Below are positions 1 to 14,764 of a DNA stretch of 64,000 nt, one piece after another (positions within the stretch are counted from its first letter, which is position 1; each line of letters starts with the position of its first letter). Below the pieces are notes generated by a model. That model saw nothing but the letters and a program-made list of their open reading frames with translations, had not been told where the DNA came from and searched no databases. Location: contig NZ_VIRM01000026.1 in the NCBI RefSeq assembly GCF_006874475.1, forward strand, positions 1 through 64,000. Direction: 5' to 3'. The position numbers and the translations under genes were made by a program. This DNA is from Microbispora hainanensis (GTDB lineage: Bacteria > Actinomycetota > Actinomycetes > Streptosporangiales > Streptosporangiaceae).

Positions 1-57
1 GCACCACCAAGGATGCCGCTATGACGGGGTCATGCATGATTCATGCACTGGCTTTTA

Positions 58-77
58 GCACACTGTTGAGTTCTCAA
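58..77 (-). other. rRNA operon leader motif (16S precursor, gene off the left edge)
   Basis: Read on the minus strand this 20-base block is the TTGAGAACTCAACAGTGTGC motif that sits in actinobacterial 16S rRNA leaders (box A-like and RNase III processing-stem region), followed by AT-richer sequence running toward position 1. The two promoters at 250-278 and 410-438 point the same way. I infer that a 16S rRNA gene starts just beyond the left end on the minus strand. No part of the mature 16S is visible here. Confidence 0.75.
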
Positions 78-249
78 GAAACGGACGCGACCACCATCAC
101 CCGAAACCCACGATGGAGTCCCGAGATCCAGGGCGATGACTTCCGTTCGGCCGACCCTACGACAATCGCCGTATCGCAGACCTGGAGGGCCACACGATCT
201 CGGTCGATGCTCTTGTTAGAGTGACCGCCCCTCTCGGGGCAACCACTCC

Positions 250-278
250 ATACTAAACCCTCGCCCGCTTCGTGTCAA
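250..278 (-). promoter_or_regulatory. Sigma-70-type promoter of the rRNA operon (proximal)
   Basis: On the minus strand TTGACA (273-278) is separated by exactly 17 bases from TAGTAT (250-255). The -35 is a perfect consensus and the -10 is a good match. It lies about 170 bases upstream of the rRNA leader motif and points at it, so it is best read as a promoter for the rRNA operon beyond the left edge. Confidence 0.75.
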
Positions 279-409
279 ACCTTTCGGCCTGACCGCGCCA
301 CGAACGACCCGGACTTGACGCGAGCGCCTCACCTGGGTGGCTGTCGGAGTGGCTTGCCCGCCGGGTCCGGCCGCCTTTCGGCGTCCCGCACCCCCCGGGG
401 GCGAAGAAA

Positions 410-438
410 ACATTAGGCAACACCGAGTCTGCCGTCAA
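410..438 (-). promoter_or_regulatory. Second sigma-70-type promoter of the rRNA operon (distal)
   Basis: On the minus strand TTGACG (433-438) is separated by 17 bases from TAATGT (410-415). It is tandem with the promoter at 250-278, as is usual for actinobacterial rRNA operons. Positions 78-546 contain no convincing gene; the short open frames there have no SD sequence or recognisable product. Confidence 0.65.
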
Positions 439-546
439 ATCACGCCGAGATGGCCGAAACCCTAGGTCAGACGGGAACTTCCGGCGCCGACCGCCCTCCA
501 GGTCATACGACTGTTACCTTCACCACAACGACTCTTGGGCATGAAA

Positions 547-577
547 CAGCCGCCCCGGTCTCGGACCGAAGCGGCTG
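547..577 (-). terminator. Terminator after tyrS
   Basis: Inverted repeat CAGCCGC (547-553) / GCGGCTG (571-577) with an inner GGTC/GACC pairing. It lies 14 bases beyond the tyrS stop and is followed on the minus strand by TTTCAT. It would separate tyrS transcription from the rRNA promoters just downstream. Confidence 0.65.
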
Positions 578-591
578 CTCACTGCGGTAGA

Positions 592-1896
592 TCAGGCGAC
601 CTCGATGCCGCCGACCGTCTTCTTGCCCCTGCGCAGGACGAGGAATCGGCCGTGCAGCAGGTCGTCCTCCGAGGGCACGTACTCCTCGTCGGTGATCTTC
701 GTGTTGTTCAGGTACGCGCCGCCCTCCTTCACGGCCCGGCGCGCCGCCGACTTCGACTCCACCAGACCGCTCTGCGCGAGCAGCTCGACGTACGGCGCTC
801 CCAGGGCCGGCACGACCGCCTTCGGCACCTCGGCGAGGGCGGACTCCAGCGTGCGGGCGTCGAGTTCGGCCAGCGAGCCCTGCCCGAACAGCGCTCGTGA
901 GGCAGCGATCACCCGGGCGAGCTCGTCGGCGCCGTGGACCAGAGTGGTCAGGTCCTCGGCCAGGGCGCGCTGCGCCTCACGAGCGGCCGGCCGCTCGGCC
1001 ACGGCCTTCTCCAGCTCGTCGATCTCCTCCCGTGTACGGAAGGTGAAGACCTTGAGGAACCGCACCACGTCCCGGTCGTCGGCGTTCAACCAGTATTGGT
1101 AGAACGCGTACGGCGAGGTAAGCGCGGGATCGAGCCAGACGGCACCGCCGGCCGTCTTGCCGAACTTCGTGCCGTCGGCCTTGGTGATCAGCTTGCCGGT
1201 CAACGCGTGGACATGAGCGCCCTCGACCCGGCGGATCAGGTCGACTCCGGCCGTGATGTTGCCCCACTGGTCGCTGCCGCCGATCTGCAACGTGCATCCG
1301 TGCCGCCGGTACAGCTCGAGGTAGTCGTTGGCCTGCAGGATCTGGTAGCTGAACTCGGTGTAGCTGAGCCCCTCGCCGGCGAGCCGGGCGGAGACCGACT
1401 CCCTCGCCAGCATGCGGTTGACGGGGAAGTGCTTGCCGACGTCCCGCAGGAAGTCGATCGCCGACAGGTTCGCTGTCCAGTCGAGGTTGCTCACCAGCGA
1501 GGCCGCTGTCGGTCCTTCCTCGAAGGACAGGAACTTCTCGACCTGCACCCGGATTCGTGACACCCATTCCGCGACGATGTCGCTTGAGTTCAGTGCCCGC
1601 TCGGTGCTGCGGCCACTTGGGTCGCCGATCAAACCGGTGGCGCCTCCGACCAGGCCGATGGGCCGGTGCCCCGCCCGCTGAAAGCGGGTGAGGATCAGCA
1701 GCGTGGCCAGGTTGCCCACGTGCAGCGAGGGTGCGGTCGGGTCGAAGCCCGCATACACGGTGATCGGACCGTCGGCCAGCGCCTTGCGCAGCGCGTCGAT
1801 GTCGGTCGTCTGCGCGATCACGTCGCGCCACTCGAGCTCGTCGAGGATGTCAGCCATCTCCGACGTCGGCACGAGGTTGCCTGAAGTTGCGGTCAC
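592..1896 (-). CDS. tyrS: Tyrosyl-tRNA synthetase
   Basis: 434-residue class I aminoacyl-tRNA synthetase that charges tRNA-Tyr in the cytoplasm. The HIGH-type motif is HVGN (59-62) inside the GFDPT region. The tyrosine-binding stretch SYTEFSYQ (178-185) and GGSDQWGN (206-213) are present, and the KMSKS loop is the variant KFGKT (244-248), normal for bacterial TyrRS. An S4-type RNA-binding domain occupies roughly 365-425. The length is that expected for the family. Translation appears to start at GTG (1896) without a strong SD; an internal ATG at codon 14 is too close to its GGAG to be preferred. It is the last gene of a leftward block behind mpg (93-base gap) and is followed by a terminator and rRNA promoters. 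Confidence 0.97.
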   Translation of the reverse strand: MTATSGNLVPTSEMADILDELEWRDVIAQTTDIDALRKALADGPITVYAGFDPTAPSLHVGNLATLLILTRFQRAGHRPIGLVGGATGLIGDPSGRSTERALNSSDIVAEWVSRIRVQVEKFLSFEEGPTAASLVSNLDWTANLSAIDFLRDVGKHFPVNRMLARESVSARLAGEGLSYTEFSYQILQANDYLELYRRHGCTLQIGGSDQWGNITAGVDLIRRVEGAHVHALTGKLITKADGTKFGKTAGGAVWLDPALTSPYAFYQYWLNADDRDVVRFLKVFTFRTREEIDELEKAVAERPAAREAQRALAEDLTTLVHGADELARVIAASRALFGQGSLAELDARTLESALAEVPKAVVPALGAPYVELLAQSGLVESKSAARRAVKEGGAYLNNTKITDEEYVPSEDDLLHGRFLVLRRGKKTVGGIEVA

Positions 1897-1989
1897 GGTC
1901 GTGGCTTTCGCTTATCGATGGTGGATGTACGGGGCTTCCGTACAAGCCTGCCTGATCACGGAACTTTATCGCCACTTCTTACCCGCGCG

Positions 1990-2673
1990 TCAGCTCGTGG
2001 CACGGCCGCGGCGCCGGGGAACGTGGGCACGGTAGGGCGAGACGGTGGGGTCGCCGTCGATCCAGAACCTCCAGGGCGTCTCGGCGCCCGCCGACACGCC
2101 GGTGCGAGGACCCGTCCTGACCTGGCCGGACGGCACCGGCCGGCCCTCGTGCACCCGGATCGGACCGCCGGAGCAGCAGTCAGTTCCGTTGTGCTCCCGG
2201 ACCAGGCCGAGCGCCACCGTGAGCCGGGCCGGTCCGCGCGCGAGGTCGCGGTCGGGCACGCGCCGCACCAACCCCTCAAGGTCCGGGCCGTCGGCGTGCG
2301 GCATGCGCCGGATGCGCGCGCTGTGCACGCCCGCGATCACCTCGCCGGCGCGTAACAGGACGGCCGAGCCGGTGCCCTCGGGCATGCACACGAGATTGGC
2401 GCAATAGTGCATGCCGTACGTGAAGTAGACGTAGAGGTGCCCCGGCGGCCCGAACATGACCGCGTTGCGTGGCGTGCGGCCCCGGTAGGTGTGGGCGGCC
2501 GGGTCCTGCCCCGGTCCGCCGTACGCCTCGACCTCGCTCAGCCGCACGGCCACCGACCCGTGCACGATCACGCGGCCGAGCAGGTCGGGCGCGACCACGT
2601 CCGATGGGCGGTCGAAGAAGTCGCGGTCGAGCGGAGCGCCCGCGACGTCTTCGATCAGCTCTCGTTCGCCCAT
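1990..2673 (-). CDS. mpg: DNA-3-methyladenine glycosylase (AAG/MPG family)
   Basis: 227 residues of the AAG/MPG family, which removes alkylated and deaminated purines from DNA in base-excision repair. The active-site segment EVEAY (47-51) carries the catalytic Glu49 equivalent. It is followed by the diagnostic stretch [10 protein letters not shown] (61-70) and by [11 protein letters not shown], the conserved core around the nucleotide-flipping tyrosines. The ATG start has an AGGCGG SD and overlaps the last 19 bases of argH, so it is probably translationally coupled to it. The pairing with argH and tyrS looks like genomic neighbourhood rather than a shared pathway. The C-terminal tail is Arg-rich and less conserved in appearance. 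Confidence 0.93.
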   Translation of the reverse strand: MGERELIEDVAGAPLDRDFFDRPSDVVAPDLLGRVIVHGSVAVRLSEVEAYGGPGQDPAAHTYRGRTPRNAVMFGPPGHLYVYFTYGMHYCANLVCMPEGTGSAVLLRAGEVIAGVHSARIRRMPHADGPDLEGLVRRVPDRDLARGPARLTVALGLVREHNGTDCCSGGPIRVHEGRPVPSGQVRTGPRTGVSAGAETPWRFWIDGDPTVSPYRAHVPRRRGRATS

Positions 2674-4085
2674 GCCGCCTGACCGTCGACGACATCGCGG
2701 AGGTTCGCGATCTGGTCGCGGACCCGGTCGGGCGCGGTGCCGCCGAAGGCGCTGCGGGCGGCCAGCGCGCCGTGCACGTTCAGCACGTCACGGACAGTCG
2801 CGCCGGAGGCGTCGACGGCGAAGTGCGGCGAGACCTTGGCCAGCTCGTCGTCGGTGAGCTCGCCGAGGTCCTTGTCGTTCACCTGGCACCACACCACCAG
2901 GTGGCCGACGGCCTCGTGCGCCTCACGGAACGGCACCCCGCGGCGGACCAGCAGCTCGGCCAGGTCGGTGGCCAGGGCGAAGCCGTCGGGCGCGCTGGCC
3001 TCCAGCTTGGCCTTGTTGACGCGCATCGTGGACACCATGCCCGATACGGCGGGGAGCACCAGGAGCAGCGTGTCGACCGCGTCGAACACCGGCTCCTTGT
3101 CCTCCTGCAGGTCGCGGTTGTAGGTGAGCGGCAGGCCCTTGAGGGTCGTCAGCAGCGACATCAGCGAACCGATCAGCCGGCCGCTCTTGCCCCTGGCCAG
3201 CTCGGCCACGTCGGGGTTCTTCTTCTGCGGCATGATCGACGAGCCGGTGGAGTAGGCGTCGTCCACCTCGATCCACCGGAACTCCTGCGAGGCCCACAGG
3301 ACGATCTCCTCGCCGAGCCGGGAGATGTGCACGCCGATCAGTGCCGCGCAGAACAGGAACTCGGCCGCGAAGTCGCGGTCGGCGACCGCGTCCATCGAGT
3401 TCGGCGCGGGGGCGTCGAACCCGAGTTCGGCGGCGACGGCGGCCGGGTCGAGCGGCAGAGAGGACCCGGCCAGCGCGCCCGAGCCGAGCGGCGAGATCGC
3501 CGCACGCCTGTCCCAGTCGCGGAGGCGGTCCACGTCGCGGGTGAGCGCGTGGACGTGGGCCAGGAGCTGGTGGCCGAACGACACGGGCTGGGCGTGCTGC
3601 AGGTGCGTCATGCCGGGGGCGGCGACGTCGGTGTTCTCCTCGGCCTGGCTGATCAGCGCCGTCTCCAGCTCGACGAGCCGGGAGACGATCACGCGGACGT
3701 GGTCGCGCAGGTAGAGGCGCAGGTCGGTGGCGATCTGGTCGTTGCGGCTGCGGCCGGCGCGAAGCTTGCCGCCCAGCGAGCCGAGCCGTTCGAGCAGGCC
3801 GCGCTCCAGCGCCGTGTGCACGTCCTCGTCGGCCACGGTGGGGCGGAACTCTCCCTTGCGGCACGCCTGGTCGAGGTCGTCGAGCGCGCCCAGCATGCGG
3901 TCGAGCTCCTCCTGGGTGAGCAGCCCGGCGCGGTGCAGCACGCGCGCGTGCGCGCGCGAGGCCAGCAGATCGTACGGCGCGAGCCGCCAGTCGAACTGCA
4001 CGCTCACCGACAGGCGCGTGAGGGCGTCCGCGGGTCCCCCCTCGAACCTGCCACCCCAGAGCCGCATCGGCTTGTTGTCCGCCAC
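2655..4085 (-). CDS. argH: Argininosuccinate lyase
   Basis: 476 residues. Catalyses the last arginine step, argininosuccinate to arginine plus fumarate, as a homotetramer. The fumarase/aspartase superfamily regions are clear: [11 protein letters not shown] near 111-121, THLQHAQP (160-167) with the catalytic Thr-His, and the signature loop [12 protein letters not shown] (281-292) with the catalytic serine. I chose the GTG at 4085 because it has a textbook GGAGGGAG SD and gives the family N-terminus; an upstream ATG at 4217 would add 44 atypical Arg-rich residues. It is separated from argR by about 390 bases, so it may have its own promoter. In many actinobacteria argG lies here; it is absent. 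Confidence 0.96.
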   Translation of the reverse strand: MADNKPMRLWGGRFEGGPADALTRLSVSVQFDWRLAPYDLLASRAHARVLHRAGLLTQEELDRMLGALDDLDQACRKGEFRPTVADEDVHTALERGLLERLGSLGGKLRAGRSRNDQIATDLRLYLRDHVRVIVSRLVELETALISQAEENTDVAAPGMTHLQHAQPVSFGHQLLAHVHALTRDVDRLRDWDRRAAISPLGSGALAGSSLPLDPAAVAAELGFDAPAPNSMDAVADRDFAAEFLFCAALIGVHISRLGEEIVLWASQEFRWIEVDDAYSTGSSIMPQKKNPDVAELARGKSGRLIGSLMSLLTTLKGLPLTYNRDLQEDKEPVFDAVDTLLLVLPAVSGMVSTMRVNKAKLEASAPDGFALATDLAELLVRRGVPFREAHEAVGHLVVWCQVNDKDLGELTDDELAKVSPHFAVDASGATVRDVLNVHGALAARSAFGGTAPDRVRDQIANLRDVVDGQAAWANES

Positions 4086-4478
4086 CGTCTTCTCCCTCCG
4101 ATATTCGAGTCCCTGCAGAAAAGATGACCGCGCGCCGTTCCCGCCCGGGGCCGTCGTATGTGGGTCTTTGCGTCTTCTCCGGGATTGTCTGCCGAATCTC
4201 CGACGCAAATCCTTCACGCGGATCCTTCTGCGGGACTAATCCGCGACCTTAGCCGACGTACGCCCCGGTCCCTGCATTGGAACCGGGGCGTATGCCGGGT
4301 GAATCAGGCCTGGCGGGCGCCCCGCGCGGCCGCGATCTCGTGGTGATCCATCGGGTTCGGCGATCTCCCGCTGACGTCGATCGGCGGGCCCTTCTCGGGC
4401 GGATTCCACACCGGTCTTGCCATTGCATGGGGAATGGCCCTCCGCACGCGAAGCCCGCCGGCGAATGGGCCCGGCCCG
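4086..4478. other. Intergenic region between argR and argH, no gene
   Basis: About 390 bases with no convincing coding sequence on either strand. The open frames lack SD sequences and resemble no family I know, and no remnant of argG is recognisable. The one clear structure is the inverted repeat at 4259-4292. A promoter for argH and mpg is expected here. On the minus strand a -10-like TAAGGT occurs near 4249, but I see no good -35. Confidence 0.5.
4259..4292 (-). terminator. Inverted repeat, likely terminator after argR
   Basis: Perfect 11-bp inverted repeat TACGCCCCGGT (4259-4269) / ACCGGGGCGTA (4282-4292) with a 12-base loop. It lies about 190 bases beyond the argR stop and has no T-tract. 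It could be a Rho-independent-like terminator of the argCJBDFR transcript or a protein-binding site for argH. Confidence 0.5.
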
Positions 4479-7309
<2,831 letters not shown>

Positions 7310-7313
<4 letters not shown>

Positions 7314-8263
7314 CTGGCAACCTCCCCGTTAGCGGCGCCGTCCGCCGTCGCTCCGGTCTCGCCTCGCGCCGCCGGAACGGCGTCGTCGGGCTCGACCATC
7401 GTCCCGATGCCCTCGTCGGTGAAGACCTCCAGCAGCAGCGCGTGCGGCACCCGCCCGTCGAGCACGTGGGCCTGGGGGACGCCGCCGCGCACGGCGGACA
7501 GGCATGCCTCCATCTTCGGCACCATGCCGCTGGACAGTGAGGGCAGCAGCGCGGCGAGCTCGGACGCCCCGATCCGGCTGACGACCTCTTCGCTGTTGGG
7601 CCAGTCGGCGTACAGCCCTTCGACGTCGGTGAGCACGATGAGCTTCGACGCCTGGAGCGCCACGGCGAGGGCCGCGGCGGCGGTGTCGGCGTTGACGTTG
7701 TAGATCCCGCCGTCCTCGCCACGGGCCACGGACGACACCACCGGGATGCGGCCGTCGTCGAGAAGCGCCCGGACGGCGCCCGCCTCGACCCGGACGATCT
7801 CCCCGACCTGGCCGATGTCCACGTTGACGCCGTCGACCACGACGTGCTTGCGCTCGGCCGTGAACAGGTGGGCGTCCTCGCCGGACATGCCGACCGCGAA
7901 CGGTCCGTGCCCGTTGATCAGCCCGACCACGTCGCGGTTGACCTGGCCGACCAGCACCATACGGACAACCTGCATCGCCTCGGGTGTGGTCACCCGCAGC
8001 CCGGACACGAAGTGGCTGTCGATTCCGAGCAGATCGAGGTGTGACTGGATCTGCGGGCCGCCGCCGTGCACGATCACCGGCCGCAGGCCCGCGTAGCGCA
8101 GGAACACCACGTCGGCCGCGAACTTGGCCCGCAGGTGCTCCTCCGTCATGGCGTTGCCGCCGTACTTGATGACGACGGTCGCGCCGTGGAAGCGCGCGAG
8201 CCAGGGCAGCGCCTCGATCAGGGTGTGCGCCTTGTCCAGGGCGCCGTTCCGCCTGACGCTCAT
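7310..8263 (-). CDS. argB: N-acetylglutamate kinase
   Basis: 317-residue amino-acid kinase that phosphorylates N-acetylglutamate, usually the arginine-feedback-inhibited step. The N-terminal helix region (about 10-25) typical of arginine-sensitive hexameric forms is present. KYGGNAM (33-39) and HGGGPQI (66-72) are the ATP and substrate glycine-rich loops, and FVSGLRVT (near 85-92) contributes the substrate arginine. The ATG overlaps the argJ stop as ATGA, and the gene ends in a GTGA overlap with argD. The C-terminal ~25 residues (Ala/Gly/Thr-rich) look like a disordered tail. Confidence 0.96.
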
Positions 8264-9414
8264 GACGAGTACGCCGAGTTCTCGTGGACGTACGCCGCCG
8301 TGAGGTCGGTGGTGTGCACGGTCGCGGTGTGCGGGCCGGCGGACAGGTCGATGGTGATGGTGACGTCGCGGGGCCGCAGGTCGACCTTGTCGCGGTCGTC
8401 TCCCGCCGCGCCGCCGCGGCAGATCCAGATGCCGTTGACCGCCACGTTGACCCGATCGGCGTCGAACACGGCGTCCGTGGTGCCGACCGCGCTGACCACG
8501 CGGCCCCAGTTGGGGTCCTCACCGTGGATGGCGCACTTGAGCAGGTTCGAGCGGGCGACCGCCCGGCCCACCGCCACCGCGTCCTCCTCCGACGCCGCGC
8601 CGACGACCTCGATGGCGATCGCCTTCGTGGCGCCCTCGGCGTCGACCAGAAGCTGCCGGGACAGGTCCGCGCAGACGGCGGTGACGACCTTCTCGAACTC
8701 GGCGAGGTCGGGGCGCACACCCGACGCTCCGCTCGCGAGCAGCAGCACGGTGTCGTTGGTCGACATGCAGCCGTCGGTGTCGAGCCTGTCGAACGTCACG
8801 GACGTCGCCCTGCGCAGCACCGTGTCGAGTTCCTCGGACGTGAGGCCGGCGTCGGTGGTGATCACGCACAGCATCGTGGCGAGCGCGGGCGCGAGCATCC
8901 CGGCGCCCTTGGCCATGCCGCCCACCATGTAGCCGGTCTCGCCACGGCGGAAGGAGATCTTGCTGACGGTGTCGGTGGTGCGGATCGCGTCGGCCGCCGC
9001 CAGGCCGCCGTCGCGGCTGAGCTGGGCGGCCGCGGTCCCCACGCCGCCGAGCAGCGCGTCCATCGGCAGCCGCTCGCCGATCAGGCCGGTGGAGCAGACC
9101 GCGATCTCGGCCGCGGAGTCGTCCAGGACCTCCGCCACCTTCTCGGCGGTGGCGTGGGTGTCCTGGAAGCCCAGCGGGCCGGTGCAGGCGTTGGCACCGC
9201 CGGAGTTGAGGACGACGGCCTTCACCCGGCCGCCTGCGAGCACCTGAGCCGACCAGAGGACCGGCGCGGCCTTGAAGCGGTTGCTGGTGAAGACACCGGC
9301 CGCGGCACGCGAGGGGCCGTCGTTGACGACCAGGGCCAGGTCGCGGGCGCCGCCGCTCTTGATCCCCGCGGCGACTCCTGCGGCGCGGAAACCCAGGGGT
9401 GCAGTCACACTCAT
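8260..9414 (-). CDS. argJ: Glutamate N-acetyltransferase / amino-acid acetyltransferase (ArgJ)
   Basis: 384 residues. Transfers acetyl from acetylornithine to glutamate, recycling acetate through the arginine pathway. It may also make N-acetylglutamate from acetyl-CoA, which would explain the lack of argA and argE here. The precursor self-cleaves into two chains: the cleavage motif is ALATMLCV, with cleavage expected between Ala179 and the nucleophile Thr180. SGGANACTG (71-79) is the conserved oxyanion region. ATG with an AGGAGC SD; 28-base gap to argC upstream and ATGA overlap with argB downstream. Confidence 0.96.
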   Translation of the reverse strand: MSVTAPLGFRAAGVAAGIKSGGARDLALVVNDGPSRAAAGVFTSNRFKAAPVLWSAQVLAGGRVKAVVLNSGGANACTGPLGFQDTHATAEKVAEVLDDSAAEIAVCSTGLIGERLPMDALLGGVGTAAAQLSRDGGLAAADAIRTTDTVSKISFRRGETGYMVGGMAKGAGMLAPALATMLCVITTDAGLTSEELDTVLRRATSVTFDRLDTDGCMSTNDTVLLLASGASGVRPDLAEFEKVVTAVCADLSRQLLVDAEGATKAIAIEVVGAASEEDAVAVGRAVARSNLLKCAIHGEDPNWGRVVSAVGTTDAVFDADRVNVAVNGIWICRGGAAGDDRDKVDLRPRDVTITIDLSAGPHTATVHTTDLTAAYVHENSAYSS

Positions 9415-9442
9415 GCGCGCTCCTCACAGGGGACGATCTTCA

Positions 9443-10569
<1,127 letters not shown>

Positions 10570-10571
10570 CC

Positions 10572-10645
10572 CTGCATGATCATGCAGCAGACCTCATGTT
10601 CTTGCTGGTGTAGAGAGTATGCATCGCAAAGCATGAGCATGCAAG
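10572..10645 (-). promoter_or_regulatory. argC promoter with ArgR-box-like palindromes
   Basis: On the minus strand TTGCAT (10639-10644), 17 bases, then CATACT (10616-10621) form a plausible promoter. The spacer and flanks are full of TGCAT/ATGCA half-sites (10618-10645), resembling actinobacterial ARG boxes. A perfect 16-bp palindrome, CTGCATGATCATGCAG, lies downstream at 10572-10587. Two boxes flanking a -10 fit ArgR repression with arginine. The assignment rests on motif resemblance and on argR being in the operon. Confidence 0.6.
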
Positions 10646-10677
10646 CCGCGTTCCGAAGGATGGACATCTAGCCGACG

Positions 10678-10693
10678 TACCTACCGGTCGGTA
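10678..10693 (+). promoter_or_regulatory. Inverted repeat upstream of the acyl-CoA synthetase, TetR-type operator candidate
   Basis: TACCTACCGGTCGGTA is a 16-bp imperfect palindrome (14 of 16 positions symmetric). Sites of the form ACCGACCGGT are often bound by TetR-family regulators of lipid genes in actinobacteria. It lies 45 bases before the start of the acyl-CoA synthetase gene. No TetR gene is nearby, so the regulator is unknown. Confidence 0.4.
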
Positions 10694-10737
10694 TCGTGAA
10701 ACATCCGGTTAACGAACGAGTCCGGGAGTGCGCCAGC

Positions 10738-12393
10738 ATGACGATCACGAACGAACAGGTCCAGGCCCAGCTCACGGCGCCCGGGCAGCTCTTCGAGATG
10801 GAAAAGGTCGAGGTCGGCGGTCACAAGATCCGGGCGTGGAAGCACGCCCCTGCGACCTTCCGGGCCCTGCTGGAGATCACTCGGTTTCATGGGGACAAGG
10901 TGTTCGTCGTCTACGAGGACGAGCACCTCACCTATGAGGAGCATTTCCGGCTGGCCGCGACGCTCGCCCACCGCCTGGTGCACGACTATGGCGTGCGCAA
11001 GGGCGACCGCGTCGCCGTGGCCATGCGCAACTATCCCGAATGGATCGTCTCCTTCTCCGCCGTGCTCGCCGCGGGGGCGGTGGCCGTACCGCTCAACGCC
11101 TGGTGGACCGAGCAGGAGCTGGAATACGGCCTGAGCGACTCGGGCGCGAAGGTCGTGATCGCCGACGGCGAGCGCGCCGCGCGGATGGCCGGCAGCGGCC
11201 TGCCGATGATCGTCACCCGTGGTGAAGGGGCCAACTGGACCGAGGTCCTCGGCGAGGTCCGCGCCGACGTGACGCTGCCGCAGGTCGAGCTCGGCCCCGA
11301 CGACCCCGCCACGATCTTCTACACCTCCGGCACGACCGGCAGGTCCAAGGGCGCCCTCGGCAGCCACCGCAACCTCGGCCAGGCGCCGATGACCGTCGCG
11401 TACGCGATGATGCGCACGGTGGCGATGGCCGGCAGGGACGTGGCCGCGGCGGCGGAAAAGCGCAGGATCACCCTGCTGACCGTGCCCCTCTTCCATGTCA
11501 CCGGGTGCTTCGCCGTACTGATGACCACGATGTTCAGCGGCGGCGGGCTGGTGCTCATGTACAAGTGGGACCCCAAGCGGGCCCTGGAGCTCATCGAGCG
11601 CGAGAAGGTCACCGTGATGAGCGGCGTGCCGACCAACGCCTGGCAGCTGCTGTCGCATCCTGACCTGGACAAGCACGACATCTCCTCGCTCGGCTCCGTC
11701 TCGTACGGCGGCGCCCCGGCCCCGCCCAAGCTGCTGGAGCGGATCACCGAGTCGCTGCCGAACCGCACGCCCGCCAACGGGTACGGCATGACCGAGACGA
11801 CGGCGCTCGCGATCTACAACAGCGGCAGGGACTACCTGGCCAAGCCCGACAGCATCGGGCTGCCGCTCGCCGTCGTGGACGTCAGGATCTGCGACCCGCT
11901 CGGCGCCGAGCTGCCGCCCGGCGCGGTCGGCGAGCTGTGCATCCGCGGACCGATCGTGATCATGGGTTACTGGAACCGCCCGGACGCCACGGCGGAGACG
12001 TTCGTGGACGGCTGGCTGCACACGGGCGACCTGGCCCGTATCGACGAGGACGGCTACGTCTACATCGTCGACCGCGCCAAGGACATGGTCATCAGGGGCG
12101 GCGAGAACGTCTACTGCGCCGAAGTCGAGGCCGCCCTGTTCGAACACCCCGCGGTGGACGACACGGCCGTGATCGGCATCCCCGACGACGAGCTGGGCGA
12201 GCAGGTCGGCGCGGTCGTACGGCTCAAGCGGGGCGCGGACGCCACCGGCGAGGAGCTCCAGGAGTTCCTGCGCGGCCGCATCGCGGCGTTCAAGGTGCCG
12301 GTGCGGTTCTGGTTCAGGGAGGCCGAGCTGCCGCGCAACCCCGGCGGCAAGGTGCTCAAGACCCACCTGCGCAAGGAGACCCTCGGTCTCTAG
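10738..12393 (+). CDS. AMP-forming acyl-CoA synthetase (fatty-acid ligase type)
   Basis: 551-residue ANL-superfamily enzyme that activates a carboxylic acid as acyl-AMP and then the CoA thioester. YTSGTTGRSKG (185-195) is the phosphate loop. NGYGMTETTA is the A5 motif, GDLARIDEDGYVYIVDR leads into the hinge, and Lys538 in PGGKVLK is the adenylation lysine. The chain length of the substrate cannot be read from sequence; the best guess is a medium- or long-chain fatty acid. The ATG at 10738 is chosen for its GGGAG SD; a frame-open ATG 42 bases upstream lacks one. It is divergent from the arg operon and is followed by an NTF2-fold protein in the same direction. Confidence 0.88.
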   Translation: MTITNEQVQAQLTAPGQLFEMEKVEVGGHKIRAWKHAPATFRALLEITRFHGDKVFVVYEDEHLTYEEHFRLAATLAHRLVHDYGVRKGDRVAVAMRNYPEWIVSFSAVLAAGAVAVPLNAWWTEQELEYGLSDSGAKVVIADGERAARMAGSGLPMIVTRGEGANWTEVLGEVRADVTLPQVELGPDDPATIFYTSGTTGRSKGALGSHRNLGQAPMTVAYAMMRTVAMAGRDVAAAAEKRRITLLTVPLFHVTGCFAVLMTTMFSGGGLVLMYKWDPKRALELIEREKVTVMSGVPTNAWQLLSHPDLDKHDISSLGSVSYGGAPAPPKLLERITESLPNRTPANGYGMTETTALAIYNSGRDYLAKPDSIGLPLAVVDVRICDPLGAELPPGAVGELCIRGPIVIMGYWNRPDATAETFVDGWLHTGDLARIDEDGYVYIVDRAKDMVIRGGENVYCAEVEAALFEHPAVDDTAVIGIPDDELGEQVGAVVRLKRGADATGEELQEFLRGRIAAFKVPVRFWFREAELPRNPGGKVLKTHLRKETLGL

Positions 12394-12478
12394 CATTACC
12401 TGCCGCGTAATCGCCGCTCCTCGGGGCTGCGTGACACCGTTCACGTGTCGTCACGAAGACATCCCCGAAGGAGTGGAA

Positions 12479-12844
12479 ATGACCGACTACACCGCCCTGG
12501 CCGAGCGTTACATCGCCGCCTGGAACGAGCGCGACGCCGAGGCCAGGGCGAAGGCGGTGGCCGAGCTGTGGACCGAGGACGGCGGCTACACCGACCCGCT
12601 GGCCGCCGTCGCCGGGCACGAGGGGATCGCCGCGGTGATCGCCGGAGCGCAGGAGATGTTCCCCGGGTTCGTGTTCACCCTGGGCGGCCCGGTGGACGGC
12701 CACCACCACATCGCGCGCTTCACCTGGCACCTCGCCCCCGAAGGCGCGGCGGAGCCCGTGGTGATCGGATTCGACGTCGTGGCCCTCGCCGAGGACGGCC
12801 GGATCCGGAACGTGTACGGCTTCCTGGACAAGGTCCCCGCCTGA
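12479..12844 (+). CDS. SnoaL/NTF2-fold protein
   Basis: 121 residues with the layout of the SnoaL-like NTF2 superfamily: an N-terminal helix with YIAAWNERDAEAR, then WTEDGGYTDPL, then strands ending with GFDVVALAEDGRIRNVYGF. Members are small cone-shaped barrels that act as isomerases, cyclases or ligand binders, and nothing here fixes the substrate. AAGGAG SD five bases before the ATG. It follows the acyl-CoA synthetase by 85 bases and ends at a strong hairpin (12859-12898), so the two may be co-transcribed. Confidence 0.75.
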   Translation: MTDYTALAERYIAAWNERDAEARAKAVAELWTEDGGYTDPLAAVAGHEGIAAVIAGAQEMFPGFVFTLGGPVDGHHHIARFTWHLAPEGAAEPVVIGFDVVALAEDGRIRNVYGFLDKVPA

Positions 12845-12858
12845 CGTGTTCCTGGGCT

Positions 12859-12898
12859 CCGGAGCCCGCCCGGGACGTCCACTCCCGGGCGGCTCCGG
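12859..12898 (+). terminator. Terminator after the NTF2-fold gene
   Basis: Long GC-rich hairpin: CCGGAG plus CCGCCCGGGA pairs with TCCCGGGCGG plus CTCCGG, with one bulged C and a 7-base loop. It starts 15 bases after the stop codon. No T-tract, as is common for actinobacterial terminators. Confidence 0.7.
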
Positions 12899-13006
12899 AA
12901 GGCCGGTCGCCTGGGAGCCGTACGGTCCTCAGGCGAAGTGCTCATCGGCCTGAAAACTTCATCGGTGTTCCGGCATTACAGGCCATCTTTCACGGACTCT
13001 CGACTA

Positions 13007-14307
<1,301 letters not shown>

Positions 14308-14317
14308 CTGGGACCTG

Positions 14318-14357
14318 TGGCTCGCGGTGCGGAACACCCCCGGCGCACCGCGGGCCA
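14318..14357 (+). terminator. Terminator after the esterase gene
   Basis: TGGC-T-CGCGGTGCG (14318-14331) pairs with CGCACCGCG-G-GCCA (14344-14357): 13 paired bases with one mismatch and a 12-base loop, 10 bases after the stop codon. Confidence 0.7.
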
Positions 14358-14428
14358 CGACCCGGCTACCCCTTTGTCGTATGAACCTGGCCGTCGGTCT
14401 CCTGCCGCATGGGCTGACCGCCCGGAAC

Positions 14429-14457
14429 GGTGCGGCGCTTCCCAGGAGCGCCGCACC
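14429..14457 (+). terminator. Second hairpin after the esterase gene
   Basis: Perfect 11-bp inverted repeat GGTGCGGCGCT (14429-14439) / AGCGCCGCACC (14447-14457), 7-base loop, followed by TTCCCGTTGT. It may back up the terminator at 14318-14357 or belong to the degraded gene remnant that follows. Confidence 0.6.
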
Positions 14458-14504
14458 TTCCCGTTGTCCAGGCCTCCTTCAGGCCCCGGCGCCGTCGCGG
14501 AAAG

Positions 14505-14579
14505 CCCTCCTGGGAGGAGCGGGATCGCAAGCGCAAGCCGCAGCTCTACGCCGAGGCGGGGATCGCCCACTTCTGGCAT
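14505..14579 (+). pseudogene. Remnant of a Uma2-family (DUF820) restriction-endonuclease-like gene
   Basis: One frame over these bases reads SWEERDRKRKPQLYAEAGIA followed by HFWH, which matches the core of Uma2/DUF820 proteins (typical wording RKPELYAEAGIPHYW). No start codon, SD or remaining domain is visible on either side, so this is a short fossil fragment in the 457-base gap between two secreted-enzyme genes. It suggests that insertion and decay have occurred here. Confidence 0.55.
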
Positions 14580-14764
14580 TCCCCCTCGCGAGCCGGCACC
14601 CCCGCGGCCCCGGCGGCCTCGGACTCATCGGCGGGCATTTCCCCCATTGATCCTCTGGTTACCCGCGCGTATCGTCCAGAGTTGAGCACCGCTCATATTC
14701 ACGCGCGTGAACAGCACCACCCTCGGTCCCTTCACCCCCCGACATCGCGAAGGGAAGTTCCCCC

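Noticed and set aside
21-224. 67-codon plus-strand frame at the left end
   Set aside because: It lies over the rRNA leader and promoters on the opposite strand and has no SD or family resemblance.
10681-12444. A 587-codon minus-strand frame over the acyl-CoA synthetase
   Set aside because: Low-complexity Arg/His/Gly sequence opposite a clear ANL enzyme.
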